Shown: piece after piece, positions 1 through 9,434 of the stretch
Layout: each line of letters begins with the position of its first letter
Position numbering within the stretch: the first letter of the stretch is position 1
DNA from: Telluria aromaticivorans
GTDB taxonomy: Bacteria > Pseudomonadota > Gammaproteobacteria > Burkholderiales > Burkholderiaceae_D
Reading direction: 5' to 3'
Assembly (NCBI RefSeq): GCF_013003915.1
Contig: NZ_JABAIV010000016.1
Coordinates: 1-36,533, forward strand
Length of the DNA: 36,533 bases
Notes under the pieces: generated by a model
Database searches by the model: none
The model's input: only the letters and a program-made list of their open reading frames with translations
What the model was told of the DNA's origin: nothing
Program-made: the position numbers and the translations under genes

Positions 1-95
1 CAGCGAAGAAAGCATCCGCTCAAAAGCGAGTGTGACTTTTGGAAAACGGACATTTTAACTTTGCTAAAAGCGGACATTTCTACTTTGCTGTTACA
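1..95. mobile_element. terminus of an IS21-type insertion sequence (partial)
   Basis: Two 18-bp direct repeats (47-64 and 71-88, consensus CGGACATTTNNACTTTGC) lie 24 bp apart and are followed by the terminal bases TTACA at 91-95. Multiple terminal repeats of this kind are typical of IS21-family ends, where the transposase binds. The same motif, inverted and with the same 24-bp period, is at the right edge of the window. No istA or istB coding sequence is visible here, so the family assignment rests only on the terminus and on recall of similar ends. Confidence 0.55.
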
Positions 96-200
96 GGGTG
101 GGCAGATTCTGCCCACGCGTTCAGATCACAGTGCTGCAGCCCGTGCGGCAATTCATATCGCAACGATCACCGCGTGGGCAGGAAACCTGCCCACCCTACG
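96..200. repeat. REP-like inverted pair, left unit cut by the IS
   Basis: The left unit (96-123) lacks its first three bases GTA because the IS end abuts it. The right unit (171-200) is complete in the opposite orientation and ends CCCACCCTACG. Each unit is a short hairpin with arms GTGGGCAG and CTGCCCAC, a GTAG head on the outer side and GCGTTCA on the inner side. The same element recurs at 12790, 22594 and 25415. Confidence 0.7.
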
Positions 201-267
201 AGCAGGCAGCGGCTTCAGGTGAGCGGCACCGGTTTGCGTACCGGCCCTTCGCTCCAGGCTTGGCTCC

Positions 268-2898
268 CTACACCTGCCCCGCTACCTGGTCCGCACTCTC
301 CGGATCGCTCACCCGCAGCGCTTCCACGAATACCTGCAGCGAGGAGCCGCAGGCGAACACCATCACGTCGCCGGGACGGCACAGGCCGAGGCCGTGGCGG
401 ATCGCATCGCCCACTTCCAGCACCCGGTGCAGGGTATCGCTGATGCCGGCCGCTTCCTCGGCGCCCTCGAGGATCAGGTCGACCGCATCGCCCACCGGGC
501 GGCCGCGGCTCTGCGACTCGTACACCACCAGCTCGTCGAAGCGGGCGCCGCAGACGCGGCCGACTTCGACCAGGTCTTCGTCGCGGCGGTCGCCCGGCGC
601 AGTCACCACGCCCACCAGTTGGCCCGGCAGCATGGCGCGCGCCATCTCGGCCATCGCGCGGTAGGCTGCCGGGTTGTGCGCATAATCGACGATCACGGTC
701 ACGCCGCGGATGTCGAACATATTCGTGCGCAGCGGATTGGTGCGCCCGTTCGAGACAAACGTCGACAGCCCGGTGGCGATCTGGATGTTGGTGAAGTTGG
801 CCGCCATCAGCGCCGCCGCGGCAGCCAGGCTGTTGGCAATGTTGAAGCGCGCACGCCCCCCGAAGGCCACCGGCATGCTCTCTACCCGCAGCAATTCCTG
901 GTGCAGGCTGCCGTCGGCCACCACCACCGCATTGTCCTGCAGGTAGACGCCGCGCCCGCCCTCTTCCAGGTGGGCCAGCAGGGTCGGATTTTCCGGATCC
1001 ATCGAGAAGTACACGATCTCCGTTTCCGGCTTGACGCGGCGCGCCATCGCCACGCACAGCGGGTCTTCGGCATTGAGCACCGCCGCCTTCGAGGCCGAGG
1101 TGGCGATCACCGCTTTCACCTGGGCCAGGTCTTCGACCGTGTCCACACCGTCCAGGCCGAGGTGGTCGGCCGCGATGTTCAGCACCACGCCAACGTCGCA
1201 GCGATCAAACGCCAGGCCGCGCTTGAGGATGCCGCCGCGCGCCGTTTCCAGCACCGCGACTTCGACATCGGGCGAGCCGAGCACGGTGCGGGCCGACCAG
1301 TAGCCGGTGCAGTCGCCCTTGGCGACCTGCTTGCCGTCGATGAAGACGCCCTCGGTGGTGGTCACGCCCGCCACCTTGCCGGCCATGCGCACGGTATGGC
1401 CGATCAGCAGCGTGGTGGTGGTCTTGCCATTGGTGCCGGTGATGGCGATGGTCGGGATGCGGCCGTCCGACTCTTTCATCAGGCCCTGCACGATGGCGTC
1501 GCCGGCGTCACGCGGCGTGCCGCTGCTCGGGTACTGGTGCATGCGGATGCCGGGCGCCGCATTGACTTCGATGACGGCGCCGTTCTGGGCGTCCAGCGGT
1601 AGCGCGATGTCGTGGCAGACGATGTCGATGCCGGCCACGTCCAGGCCAATCTTGGCGGCGGCGCGCACGCACAGCAAGCGGGTCGATTCGGGCAGCAGGT
1701 CGGTCACGTCCTCGGCGGTGCCGCCGGTGGACAGGTTGGCATTGCCGCGCAGTTCGGCGGGTACGCCGACCGGGAGCACGCTGTCGAAGCCGCTACCTTG
1801 CTTGCGCAGCATGTCGGCGGCATGGTCATCGAGGGCGATCCTGGTGAGGATGTTGCTGTGGCCGGCGCCGCGCGCCGGGTTCTGGTTCTCGCGCTCCACC
1901 AGCTCGCGGATGGTCGAGACGCCGTCGCCCACCACATGCGCCGGGCGCCGGCAGGATGCGGCCGCGACCTGGCCATTGGCCACCAGCACGCGGTAGTCGC
2001 GGCCTTCGACGAAGCGCTCGACGATGATGCGGCGCCCGTACTGGCGCGCGAACTCGAAGGCGCGTGCCACGCCCTCCGGGTCGCGCACGTCGACGGTGAC
2101 GCCCTTGCCCTGGTTGCCGTCGAGCGGCTTGATGGTGACCGGGGCGCGCATGCGCGCGGCGACGCGCTGCGCATCTTCGACGGTGGTGACGCTTGATCCT
2201 TCCGGCACCGGCACCCCGGCTTCCTTGAGCAGCGATTTGGTCAGCTGCTTGTCGCTGGCGATTTTTACGGCGATGAAGCTGGTGTCGCCGGTCGTCGTGG
2301 CCTGCAGGCGCTTCTGCTTCACGCCCCAGCCCAGCATGAACAAATTCGCGTCTTCCGTGATGCGCTGGGTCGGGATGCCGCGCTCGTGCGCCGCGGCCAG
2401 CACCGCCGCGGTGCTGGTGCCGATCGCGTAGCGCGCCACGATCTCGCCCAACTCTTCCAGGCGCGGCGCCAGGTCGAATGCTTCTTCGTTGGCCAGCGCC
2501 TCGACCAGGTCGACCGCCAGCTGGAAGGCGGGCTGCGCCAGGCGTTCCTGCGTGTAGGCGCAGACGATGCGGAACTGCCCAGGGTGCCCGATCAAGGGAC
2601 GGGTACGGCCATAGCTGGCGGGCGCGCCGGCCTGGGTCTGCAGGTCGAGCATGACCTGCTCGATCACGCGCCCGAGGTAGGTGCCTTCGCGCAGTCGCTG
2701 GGCAAAGCCGCCGCGTTGCCCGGTCGGCAGCAGCTGGCCATGCAGGGCCGGCAAGGCTTCCAGCAGGGCGTCGTTAAAACCGGGGATGTCTTTGGAAGAG
2801 ACGCCGTACAGGTCTTCCAGGTCGATGACGCTGAGCAGGCAGGGGGAATCGGCGTGGACGTTCGGTCCGCGCAAGAAGCGCTGTTCCAGGATTTGCAC
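268..2898 (-). CDS. cphA: cyanophycin synthetase
   Basis: This enzyme makes the storage polymer cyanophycin (multi-L-arginyl-poly-L-aspartate) from Asp and Arg using ATP, without ribosomes, in the cytoplasm. The 876-residue product has the family's usual three-part layout: an N-terminal CphA domain opening with LRGPN, an ATP-grasp domain with KPLDGNQGKG near residues 256-266, and a Mur-ligase-like domain with the P-loop GTNGKTTT near residue 487 and DYAHNPAAY near 735. I chose GTG at 2898: AAGGA sits 7 bp upstream and the protein then begins MQILEQRFLRGPN, as relatives do. A TTG start at 2934 would add 12 unsupported residues. No cyanophycinase or second cphA is in the window. A haem-oxygenase-like enzyme gene lies just upstream on the same strand, 101 bp away, and may share the transcript. 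Confidence 0.93.
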   Translation of the reverse strand: MQILEQRFLRGPNVHADSPCLLSVIDLEDLYGVSSKDIPGFNDALLEALPALHGQLLPTGQRGGFAQRLREGTYLGRVIEQVMLDLQTQAGAPASYGRTRPLIGHPGQFRIVCAYTQERLAQPAFQLAVDLVEALANEEAFDLAPRLEELGEIVARYAIGTSTAAVLAAAHERGIPTQRITEDANLFMLGWGVKQKRLQATTTGDTSFIAVKIASDKQLTKSLLKEAGVPVPEGSSVTTVEDAQRVAARMRAPVTIKPLDGNQGKGVTVDVRDPEGVARAFEFARQYGRRIIVERFVEGRDYRVLVANGQVAAASCRRPAHVVGDGVSTIRELVERENQNPARGAGHSNILTRIALDDHAADMLRKQGSGFDSVLPVGVPAELRGNANLSTGGTAEDVTDLLPESTRLLCVRAAAKIGLDVAGIDIVCHDIALPLDAQNGAVIEVNAAPGIRMHQYPSSGTPRDAGDAIVQGLMKESDGRIPTIAITGTNGKTTTTLLIGHTVRMAGKVAGVTTTEGVFIDGKQVAKGDCTGYWSARTVLGSPDVEVAVLETARGGILKRGLAFDRCDVGVVLNIAADHLGLDGVDTVEDLAQVKAVIATSASKAAVLNAEDPLCVAMARRVKPETEIVYFSMDPENPTLLAHLEEGGRGVYLQDNAVVVADGSLHQELLRVESMPVAFGGRARFNIANSLAAAAALMAANFTNIQIATGLSTFVSNGRTNPLRTNMFDIRGVTVIVDYAHNPAAYRAMAEMARAMLPGQLVGVVTAPGDRRDEDLVEVGRVCGARFDELVVYESQSRGRPVGDAVDLILEGAEEAAGISDTLHRVLEVGDAIRHGLGLCRPGDVMVFACGSSLQVFVEALRVSDPESADQVAGQV

Positions 2899-2999
2899 GA
2901 ATAGATCCTTGTAATAATTATGGGCGCGGGCCAAACAGGCGCTTGGAACCGCAAACTCTCACCAGCCCCCGGGCTCAAGCCGGGGGTGCACATCTTGAT

Positions 3000-4448
3000 T
3001 CAGGCGTCGAACAGCTGCGTGTACATGCGGGTCGCCATCAGGCCCGCAGCCGTATGGTGCACTTCGGGCGACATCAGGCCGCCCAGCAGCGCCATCGCCT
3101 CCTGCTTGCCGGCGGCGCCGGCGACCTGCTCTTCCAGCAGGCGCAGCTCGTTGTCCGGTTCTTCCAGGCGTGGATGGCGGCGGATCAGGCCGCGCTCCGG
3201 GAAGGCCGCGCTGCGACCCTGTTGCTGGCCGAGGTTGTCGAGCGTCCGCTGGCGCGCGCGCCAGGTCATGCTGCGCTGGCCCTCCTTGCGATTACCGTCG
3301 GGCGCGGTGGTGATCCAGTCGCGCAGCACCTGCAGCTCGTAGGCGCTGAAGACGCCGAACATCTCGGCCTTCTCGCCGCTCACCAGGCCCCAGAAACGGC
3401 TGTGCTCGACGTCCTCGCCGCGCTTGATCCAGCCGGCCTTTTCCAGCGCCGCCAGGAAGTCCGGCACCTGGGCCGGCGTAGCCAGCCAGTCGTTCACGGA
3501 ACGGCCGGCGACGCGGCAGTAATCCGAGTGCATGTTCTTGCCGACCTTGCTCTTGGCCGCCAGGATATCGGTCAGTTCGGCCTGCAGGTCGAATTCGGCG
3601 ATCACCGAATTGGTGCTGGCGCCGAGGTCATTCAGGCGGTAGCCGTCGAGCACGCGGCGGTAGAAGGCATCGCGGTCGCCCACGCGCGGCATCAGGTCGC
3701 CGAGCGCCTGCACCGCCTTCTGGGCATGGCCGCTGGCTGCGTTGTCCACCGTGACGTGCAGCGTGAAGTAATACGGGTCGATGCCGAACTCGTTCAGCTC
3801 GTACGAAGTGATCAGCAGGTGCAGCGGCAGCTGCTCGTAGCCGAGGTTGTAGCCGATGACCTCAGGCAGGAAGTGGTCGGCATGGTGGCCGAGCGCGAGC
3901 TGGATCGCACCCTGCACGAAATGCTGCTCGCCCAGTGCTTCCCAGCCGTCGCAGCCGTGGGTGGCCAGCAGCTTGCGGTAGAGCGTGACGTGGTTCTTGT
4001 CGGGGACGCCCTCGCCCAGCTCCTCGATATAGGTCTTGATCAGGCCGTGGTAGGCAGGGTTGTCCCAGTGCTTGAGCAGGCCGTACAGCCAGGCGCCGTC
4101 GACCAGCTTGGTCGGCGCCACGGCCTTGATGAAGTAGAGCGCATGTGCGCGGCAGGAAAAATAGCGGCGCGGGGCGCCATTCTTGCGCGCGGCCAGGTAT
4201 TCGCGATACTGCTCGCCGACGGCGTCGGTACGTTCCTCGACCCAGGCCGGCAGTTCGGCGAGGGTGGGCGGCAGGTCGGCAGGCAGCGCCTGCACCGCGG
4301 CGATCTGGTCGGCAATATAGGCGCGCGCCTCCTGGGGCGTGGCGCGCGGGTCGTCATACAGCGAGAAATACAGCTCCCTCGAGCGCTCCCGGGTCGCGGG
4401 GGCGGCATGGGCAGCGACGGTCATGGCGTCTAACAGCATCGAATTCAT
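3000..4448 (-). CDS. iron-containing redox enzyme family protein (haem-oxygenase-like fold)
   Basis: The 482-residue product resembles the haem-oxygenase-like iron enzymes (Haem_oxygenas_2 / DUF3865 type), a superfamily of non-haem di-iron or iron proteins. The best marker is the stretch near residues 211-234 (ITSYELNEFGID, then YYFTLHVTVDN), whose acidic and His residues resemble the family's metal ligands. Another His-rich segment (LGHHADHF) lies before it. The C-terminal ~100 residues are charged and predicted helical. ATG 4448 was chosen because the conserved part starts just after it; the upstream extension to 4568 runs through AT-rich promoter-like DNA. Substrate and reaction cannot be told from sequence. 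It lies 101 bp upstream of cphA on the same strand, so a role linked to amino-acid or nitrogen storage is possible but is only inference. Confidence 0.7.
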   Translation of the reverse strand: MNSMLLDAMTVAAHAAPATRERSRELYFSLYDDPRATPQEARAYIADQIAAVQALPADLPPTLAELPAWVEERTDAVGEQYREYLAARKNGAPRRYFSCRAHALYFIKAVAPTKLVDGAWLYGLLKHWDNPAYHGLIKTYIEELGEGVPDKNHVTLYRKLLATHGCDGWEALGEQHFVQGAIQLALGHHADHFLPEVIGYNLGYEQLPLHLLITSYELNEFGIDPYYFTLHVTVDNAASGHAQKAVQALGDLMPRVGDRDAFYRRVLDGYRLNDLGASTNSVIAEFDLQAELTDILAAKSKVGKNMHSDYCRVAGRSVNDWLATPAQVPDFLAALEKAGWIKRGEDVEHSRFWGLVSGEKAEMFGVFSAYELQVLRDWITTAPDGNRKEGQRSMTWRARQRTLDNLGQQQGRSAAFPERGLIRRHPRLEEPDNELRLLEEQVAGAAGKQEAMALLGGLMSPEVHHTAAGLMATRMYTQLFDA

Positions 4449-4491
4449 GTCTCTCGGATATAAATGTTGGTCTGGGAAGACGATATTCAAC

Positions 4492-4497
4492 ATTATC
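4492..4497 (-). promoter_or_regulatory. candidate -10 box for the iron enzyme (and possibly cphA)
   Basis: GATAAT on the minus strand, 44 bp before the ATG at 4448, in an AT-rich stretch of otherwise GC-rich DNA. The -35 region is poor, so this is a weak call. The rest of the 4449-4603 gap shows nothing else. Confidence 0.3.
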
Positions 4498-4603
4498 CAG
4501 AATGAATTGTTTTTACAGAATCGGTAGGAGCGCTGCAAGGATGTAAGAGAGGGATTACAAAATTGCAAAACAATTACGTGGGATCCCCTGCTCCGCAGTT
4601 AAG

Positions 4604-5233
4604 TCATGGCCTTGCTCCGAGCGCCAGGTCGGCCACCAGCCGGCCGCCGGACAGCCTCACCGGCACCGCGCCCTTGGTGAGCATGCGCGTGATCGCGCGG
4701 TCGCCATCGCCCGGTTTCACCTCTACCGCCCGCATCGCTTCATGCACCAGCAATACTTCGAAGCCCGCTTCGATCCCGTCCAGCACCGTGTTGAGCACGC
4801 AGTAATCGGTTGCCAGCCCGCACACGCTTACCCGCGTGATGCCCTCGGCGCGCATGCTGCGCGCCAGCCCGGTCTCGCTGAAGGCCGAATAGGCATCCTG
4901 GGCCTGGGTATCGGCCTTGGACACGACGATGGCGTCCTCGGGCAGCCGCAGTTCGCCGGAAAAGCGCGCGCCTTCGCTGCCGGCGACGCAGTGCGGCGGC
5001 CAGGGTCCGCCCTGGGCCGCGAACGAACAATGGTCTACCGGATGCCAGTCGCGCGAGGCATAGATTGGCAAACCGCGGGGCAATCCGCGCCCGTGGTAGA
5101 GCTCGATGAGCGCATTGACCGGCGCTATGACGCGGTCGCCGCCCGGCACGCCGAGGCTGCCTCCAGGCAGGAAGTCGTTCTGCATGTCGATGACCAGCAG
5201 GGCGTCGCCCTTGCCGAGCACGATGGCGCTCAT
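4604..5233 (-). CDS. pncA: nicotinamidase / pyrazinamidase
   Basis: It hydrolyses nicotinamide to nicotinate and ammonia in NAD salvage. The 209-residue product has the isochorismatase-like fold signature: VIDMQNDFLPGGSL with the catalytic Asp16, the metal-binding segment SRDWHPVDHCSF, the Lys of VVSKADTQAQDAY, and the nucleophile in GLATDYCVLNT (Cys about 145). ATG 5233 is preceded by GGAGA with a 6-7 bp gap, which settles the start; a longer reading frame to 5362 is not needed. The length matches E. coli PncA (about 213). It follows the amino-acid permease gene on the same strand, separated by strong GC hairpins, so co-transcription is uncertain. Confidence 0.93.
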   Translation of the reverse strand: MSAIVLGKGDALLVIDMQNDFLPGGSLGVPGGDRVIAPVNALIELYHGRGLPRGLPIYASRDWHPVDHCSFAAQGGPWPPHCVAGSEGARFSGELRLPEDAIVVSKADTQAQDAYSAFSETGLARSMRAEGITRVSVCGLATDYCVLNTVLDGIEAGFEVLLVHEAMRAVEVKPGDGDRAITRMLTKGAVPVRLSGGRLVADLALGARP

Positions 5234-5328
5234 GGGAAATCTCCGTACACCGGCAGGCCCCGGATTGGACCTGTCCTCGCGAGAAAGCTTAGCACGGGGG
5301 GCCGGATGCCCGGCGCGGAAACGACAAC

Positions 5329-5379
5329 GCCCGGCCTGCATTGCGGGCCGGGCGCCGGGCATTGCCGCTAGTGCGGCAA
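5329..5379 (-). terminator. two GC-rich hairpins after the permease gene
   Basis: An 8-bp stem (5329-5336 with 5346-5353) and a 7-bp stem (5362-5368 with 5373-5379, loop TAGT) follow the permease stop codon. No T-run follows, so these may be weak terminators or mRNA-stabilising hairpins. Confidence 0.4.
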
Positions 5380-5384
5380 GGAGA

Positions 5385-6785
5385 TTACTGCTCAGTGCCG
5401 TTCAGCAGCGAACGCTTGCGGGCATAGCCGAAGTACACAGCCAGGCCAAGCAGCAGCCAGACGATGAAGGCCACCCAGGTATGCCAGCTCAGGAAGGACA
5501 TCAGGGCCAGGCAGAATACGATCGCCAGCCCGGGAATCACCGGCACGCCAGGGCAGCGGAAGGCGCGCGGCAGGTCCGGGCGCTTCTTGCGCAGGATGAT
5601 CACGGCCACCGAGACGAGCGTGAACGCGGCCAGGGTGCCGATGTTGACCAGTTCGGCCAGCACGTCGAGCGGCACGACCGCGGCGATCAGGCCGAAGACG
5701 ATGCCGACCATCCAGGTGGCGAAGAACGGGGTGCCGTATTTCGGATGCACTTCCGACAGCTTCTTCGGCAGCAGGCCGTCGCGCGACATGGCGAACAGGA
5801 TGCGGGTCTGGCCGTAGGCCATCACCAGCATCACGGTGCTCATGCCCAGGATCGCGGCCAGGTCGACGAAGCCGGCGACCCAGTCCTGGCCGGCGTATTG
5901 CAGGGCCAGCGAGACCGGGTGGTCGACGCCCTTGAAGTTCATGAAGGGCACGATGCCGGTCATGATCGAGGCCACGATCACGTACAGCACGGTGCAGACG
6001 GCCAGCGAGCCGATGATGCCGATCGGGAGGTCGCGCGACGGGTTCTTGACTTCCTCGGCGGCGGACGTTACGGCGTCGAAGCCGATGAAGGCGAAGAACA
6101 CCAGTGCGGCGGCGCTCATCACGCTGCCGAAGCCGAAAGGCATGAAGGGCTGCCAGTTTTCCGGCTTGACGTAGTTGACGCCGACCACGATGAACAGGAT
6201 CACGACGCCGGTCTTGATCAGCACCATCACGTTGTTGATGCGAGCCGATTCGCGCACGCCCAGCGACAGCATCCAGGTCAGCAGGATCATGATCACGAAG
6301 GCCGGCAGGTTGAACAGCGTCTCCACGCCCGGCTGTGCACCCGGCGCGGCGCGCAGCGCTTCCGGCAGCACCACGCCGATGCCCTTGAGCAGCGACTGGA
6401 AATAACCGGACCAGCCGACCGCAACGGTCGAGGTGGCCAGGCCGTATTCGAGCAGCAGGTCCCAGCCGATCATCCAGGCGACGATTTCGCCCAGGGTGAA
6501 ATAGCTGTAGGTATAGATCGAACCGGCGACCGGCACGCTCGAGGCGAATTCGGCATAGCACAGCGCGGCGAAACCGCAGGCCAGGGCGGCGATGATGAAG
6601 GAGAGCGTCAGGGCCGGCCCTGCGGTCACGGCGCCGGTGCCGGTGAGCACGAAAATGCCGGTGCCGACGATCGCCCCGATGCCCATGAGGACGAGGTCAA
6701 ACGGGCCGAGCACCTTTTTGAGGCCGCCCGGTTTCTGGGCTGTTGCCAGCATCGTGTCGAGATTCTTGGTTCTGAAAAGACTCAC
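5385..6785 (-). CDS. APC-superfamily amino-acid permease (cationic amino-acid transporter type)
   Basis: This is an inner-membrane amino-acid transporter. The 466-residue product is hydrophobic throughout with about 12 membrane segments. The first carries the substrate-site motif GIGAIVGTGIFVLTGTGAV, and FFAFIGFDAVTSAAEEVKNP is the classic APC/CAT motif. The closest family is the YfnA/CAT-like permeases; the exact substrate cannot be told. I chose GTG 6785 (MSLFRTKNLDTML) because GGAGAA lies 6 bp before it and relatives begin MSLFRTKNLD. An alternative TTG at 6803 lies upstream of that ribosome site. It diverges from the TPR-GGDEF gene across a 343-bp gap holding promoters that I could not place precisely. 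Confidence 0.9.
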   Translation of the reverse strand: MSLFRTKNLDTMLATAQKPGGLKKVLGPFDLVLMGIGAIVGTGIFVLTGTGAVTAGPALTLSFIIAALACGFAALCYAEFASSVPVAGSIYTYSYFTLGEIVAWMIGWDLLLEYGLATSTVAVGWSGYFQSLLKGIGVVLPEALRAAPGAQPGVETLFNLPAFVIMILLTWMLSLGVRESARINNVMVLIKTGVVILFIVVGVNYVKPENWQPFMPFGFGSVMSAAALVFFAFIGFDAVTSAAEEVKNPSRDLPIGIIGSLAVCTVLYVIVASIMTGIVPFMNFKGVDHPVSLALQYAGQDWVAGFVDLAAILGMSTVMLVMAYGQTRILFAMSRDGLLPKKLSEVHPKYGTPFFATWMVGIVFGLIAAVVPLDVLAELVNIGTLAAFTLVSVAVIILRKKRPDLPRAFRCPGVPVIPGLAIVFCLALMSFLSWHTWVAFIVWLLLGLAVYFGYARKRSLLNGTEQ

Positions 6786-7128
6786 TGCTTGTTCTCCAAT
6801 CAAAAAAATAGTGTGGTTCCACGGCTTTTAGTTATGTCGCCCGGGCGGTTCTCGCGCGCGCGTTCCGTGCATGGAGGTGGTTGCCGCCATGCCGGCCCTG
6901 GAACCGACTTCGCCTTGCCTGCGAGGATGTAGATTTCGCAGACGTAACATTATCACCAGATTGTTGTTTTGGATCAAAGTAAAACCGTGAAAGTGCTTCA
7001 ATTCCCTTGTTCCGGCCCAAATTAGCTATTGCGTTGCGTAAACATCGCCCCTCCTGCCCGGCACTTGATTTCCGTACATCAACAGAACATAATCGGCTCA
7101 CCTTCATTAGACCCCGGCCGACCACCCC

Positions 7129-9195
7129 ATGGCGACCCCGCTGCCGTCCCGTATGGCGAAACGCATGTGGTGCGGGACTGTCCCTGCGCTGCTGCTGGCA
7201 TGTGCGTCGGCGTGCGGGGCGGCGGAGGTGGACAGTACCCGCATCGCCGCGGCCCAGGCGCGCCTGCGCGAACTCGCGCAACTGGCCGAGAAAAGTAATC
7301 CGAAGGCGCGCGCCCTGCTGGTGCAGGAAGCCGCCGCCCTGGATGCTGCCCTGCCCTATCCGGTGCGGATCGCCTACCTGCGCCTGCTGCGCCGCACCCA
7401 TGCCGACGCCGGCAAGCTGCGCGAAGCCTATGCCGTGGACGAGCAGGTGATCCGGCTGGCCGGTCTTGAAAACGATGCGGTGCAGGTGGCGCTGGCCAGC
7501 CTCGGGCGCGTACACAAGCTCCTCAACGACAACGATCCGGCAGCCGCGATGGCCCTGCTGGAAAGCCTCAACGCCCAGTACCAGGGCCTCGGCAACACGG
7601 AATTCACGGCCAGCGCCGACGTCGCCTATGGCGCGATCTACAACATCATGGGACAGCACGACCGCGCCTTCAGCCACTACCTGCGCGGGCTCGAACTGGT
7701 GCAGCGCCATCCCGGCCTGTGGACCCCGCGCGAACCGGACCTGCGCCTGGCGCTGGCACGGCTGTACGTGAATACCGGCGCCCCCGCCAAGGCGCTCGAC
7801 ACCACCCGCGCCTACCGCGAGGCGCGCGGCGCCATGCCGCCGCTGGTGGAAGCCTCGATGCATTTCATGGATGGCCGCGCCTACGTCTCGCTGTCCCAGC
7901 TGCGCCAGGCCCACGTGTCGTTCGGGCGCGCGCTGGCGCTGGCGCGCCGCAATGAACTGAGCTGGCTGGAAGCGAACATCCTCGGCAACGTCGCCGACGC
8001 CTGGCTCAAGGAGCACCGCTACCTCGAGGCCGAACGCGCCGCGCGCGCCGCGATCGTGGTGGCCGAAGCGGTGGTCGAACAAAGCGCGATCCAGATGGCC
8101 TATGCGAACCTGGGCTTCGCGCTGTTCGGGCAGGGACGTATCCTTGAGGGCAGCATGTACATCGACCGTACCGCCGCCGAACTGCGCAAGGCCGGCGCCA
8201 TGCTGGGCGTGGCGAACATGCTGGCCGAAAAAGGCGCGGCGCTGGAGAAGGCCGGGCTCTACAAGCAGGCCCTGCAGACCGTGCGCGAGCGCGAGGGCAT
8301 TCTCGAGACCCTGGCCATCGAGCGGCGCGACAAGGCCTTCGCGGCGCTGCAGGAGCAGTTCAATGCCAAGCAGCGCGCCGCGCAGATTGCCAGCCTTCGG
8401 CAGGAAAACGCGGTCAAGGATGCAGAGATCCGCAACCGCACGCTGCGCCAGGCCGTGACCTCGCTAGGCGCCGCGCTGGCGCTGGTGCTGTCGGGCTTTG
8501 TCACGATGCTGTACCGCAGGTCGCAGCGCACCGGGCGCCGCCTGGCCGAACTGAATGCGGAACTGGCCCACAGCTCGGCCCACGATCCGCTCACCGGCCT
8601 GTATAACCGGCGCTCCTTCGTCGAACGCATGCGCCAACGCGACCTGCAGGCCGGCGAGCGTCGCAGCGGCGAGCTCGCGGCGCAGGCCGGCGAATCGGAC
8701 GACTGCTTCATCCTGCTCGACATCGACCATTTCAAGCGCATCAACGACCAGCACGGGCATGCCGCGGGCGACCTGGTGCTGGTCGAAGTGGGGCGCCGCC
8801 TGAACGAGGCGGTGCGCGATTCGGACATGGTGCTGCGCTGGGGCGGCGAGGAATTCCTGGTGTATTCGCAAGGCGTCACCGCAAGCCAGTATCCGCTGCT
8901 GGTGCAGCGCATCCTGAACGCGATCGCCGCGGCGCCGGTGGTGCTGGAAGACGGCAGCGCGCTTGCGGTGAGCGCCACCGCCGGCGCGGTCTCGCTGCCG
9001 GCCGCGCCGGACCCCGCCTTCGGCTGGGAGCAGGCGATCGCGCTGGCCGACCGCGCGCTCTACAAGGGCAAGGAAGCAGGCCGCAACCGCGGCTTCATCG
9101 TCGACGCCGCCCTGCCCGGCCAGGCGCCAGGCGATGAGCTGGAGCTGCGCCTGCAGCTGGTGACGCCGGACATGTACTGGCAGCCGGCGCACTGA
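7129..9195 (+). CDS. TPR-containing diguanylate cyclase (GGDEF)
   Basis: It is predicted to make c-di-GMP from two GTP at the inner face of the membrane in response to a signal sensed outside. The 688-residue product begins with a signal-like hydrophobic segment, followed by about 400 residues of helical TPR-like repeats, a single membrane segment near 444-463, and a C-terminal GGDEF domain. The active-site motif GGEEF is intact at about 571-575, and RDSD lies five residues before it, the inhibitory I-site pattern RxxD. The layout implies a periplasmic TPR sensor and a cytoplasmic cyclase. The start is either ATG 7129 or ATG 7153; neither has a clear ribosome site, and the shorter form gives a more normal signal sequence. 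Confidence 0.88.
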   Translation: MATPLPSRMAKRMWCGTVPALLLACASACGAAEVDSTRIAAAQARLRELAQLAEKSNPKARALLVQEAAALDAALPYPVRIAYLRLLRRTHADAGKLREAYAVDEQVIRLAGLENDAVQVALASLGRVHKLLNDNDPAAAMALLESLNAQYQGLGNTEFTASADVAYGAIYNIMGQHDRAFSHYLRGLELVQRHPGLWTPREPDLRLALARLYVNTGAPAKALDTTRAYREARGAMPPLVEASMHFMDGRAYVSLSQLRQAHVSFGRALALARRNELSWLEANILGNVADAWLKEHRYLEAERAARAAIVVAEAVVEQSAIQMAYANLGFALFGQGRILEGSMYIDRTAAELRKAGAMLGVANMLAEKGAALEKAGLYKQALQTVREREGILETLAIERRDKAFAALQEQFNAKQRAAQIASLRQENAVKDAEIRNRTLRQAVTSLGAALALVLSGFVTMLYRRSQRTGRRLAELNAELAHSSAHDPLTGLYNRRSFVERMRQRDLQAGERRSGELAAQAGESDDCFILLDIDHFKRINDQHGHAAGDLVLVEVGRRLNEAVRDSDMVLRWGGEEFLVYSQGVTASQYPLLVQRILNAIAAAPVVLEDGSALAVSATAGAVSLPAAPDPAFGWEQAIALADRALYKGKEAGRNRGFIVDAALPGQAPGDELELRLQLVTPDMYWQPAH

Positions 9196-9215
9196 CTCAT
9201 TCACGGCCGGGCGGG

Positions 9216-9239
9216 GGGCCTGCTCCGGCAAGCAGGCCC
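9216..9239 (+). terminator. 9-bp GC hairpin after the TPR-GGDEF gene
   Basis: A perfect 9-bp stem (GGGCCTGCT / AGCAGGCCC) with a 6-base loop, 21 bp after the stop codon. No T-run follows, so termination is not certain. Confidence 0.4.
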
Positions 9240-9342
9240 TGGCGCCGGCCCCGTCAAGGAGAATCAGTCGAAACCGGCTTCGCCGCCCACGCGGTCAACT
9301 CACGGTCGCGAACCACAAACGCGTATCAGGACGCAACGGCGT

Positions 9343-9399
9343 GTTGAACGCGCGGGCGCAAGTCAGGCCACTGGCCTGGCTTGCCCTGCCCACCCTGCG
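9343..9399. repeat. degenerate REP-like unit
   Basis: GTTGAACGCGCGGGC at the left and GCCCACCCTGCG at the right match the ends of the REP unit found elsewhere, but the centre is a longer hairpin containing AGGCCACTGGCCT. It lies between two convergent genes. The match is imperfect (CCCTGCG rather than CCCTACG). Confidence 0.45.
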
Positions 9400-9434
9400 A
9401 TGGGCGGGCGACTCCCGGGTGGCTCGCCTCGAGC

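Noticed and set aside
5106..6932. 608-codon frame on the plus strand
   Set aside because: Antisense of the permease gene, His/Asp-rich, no domain.
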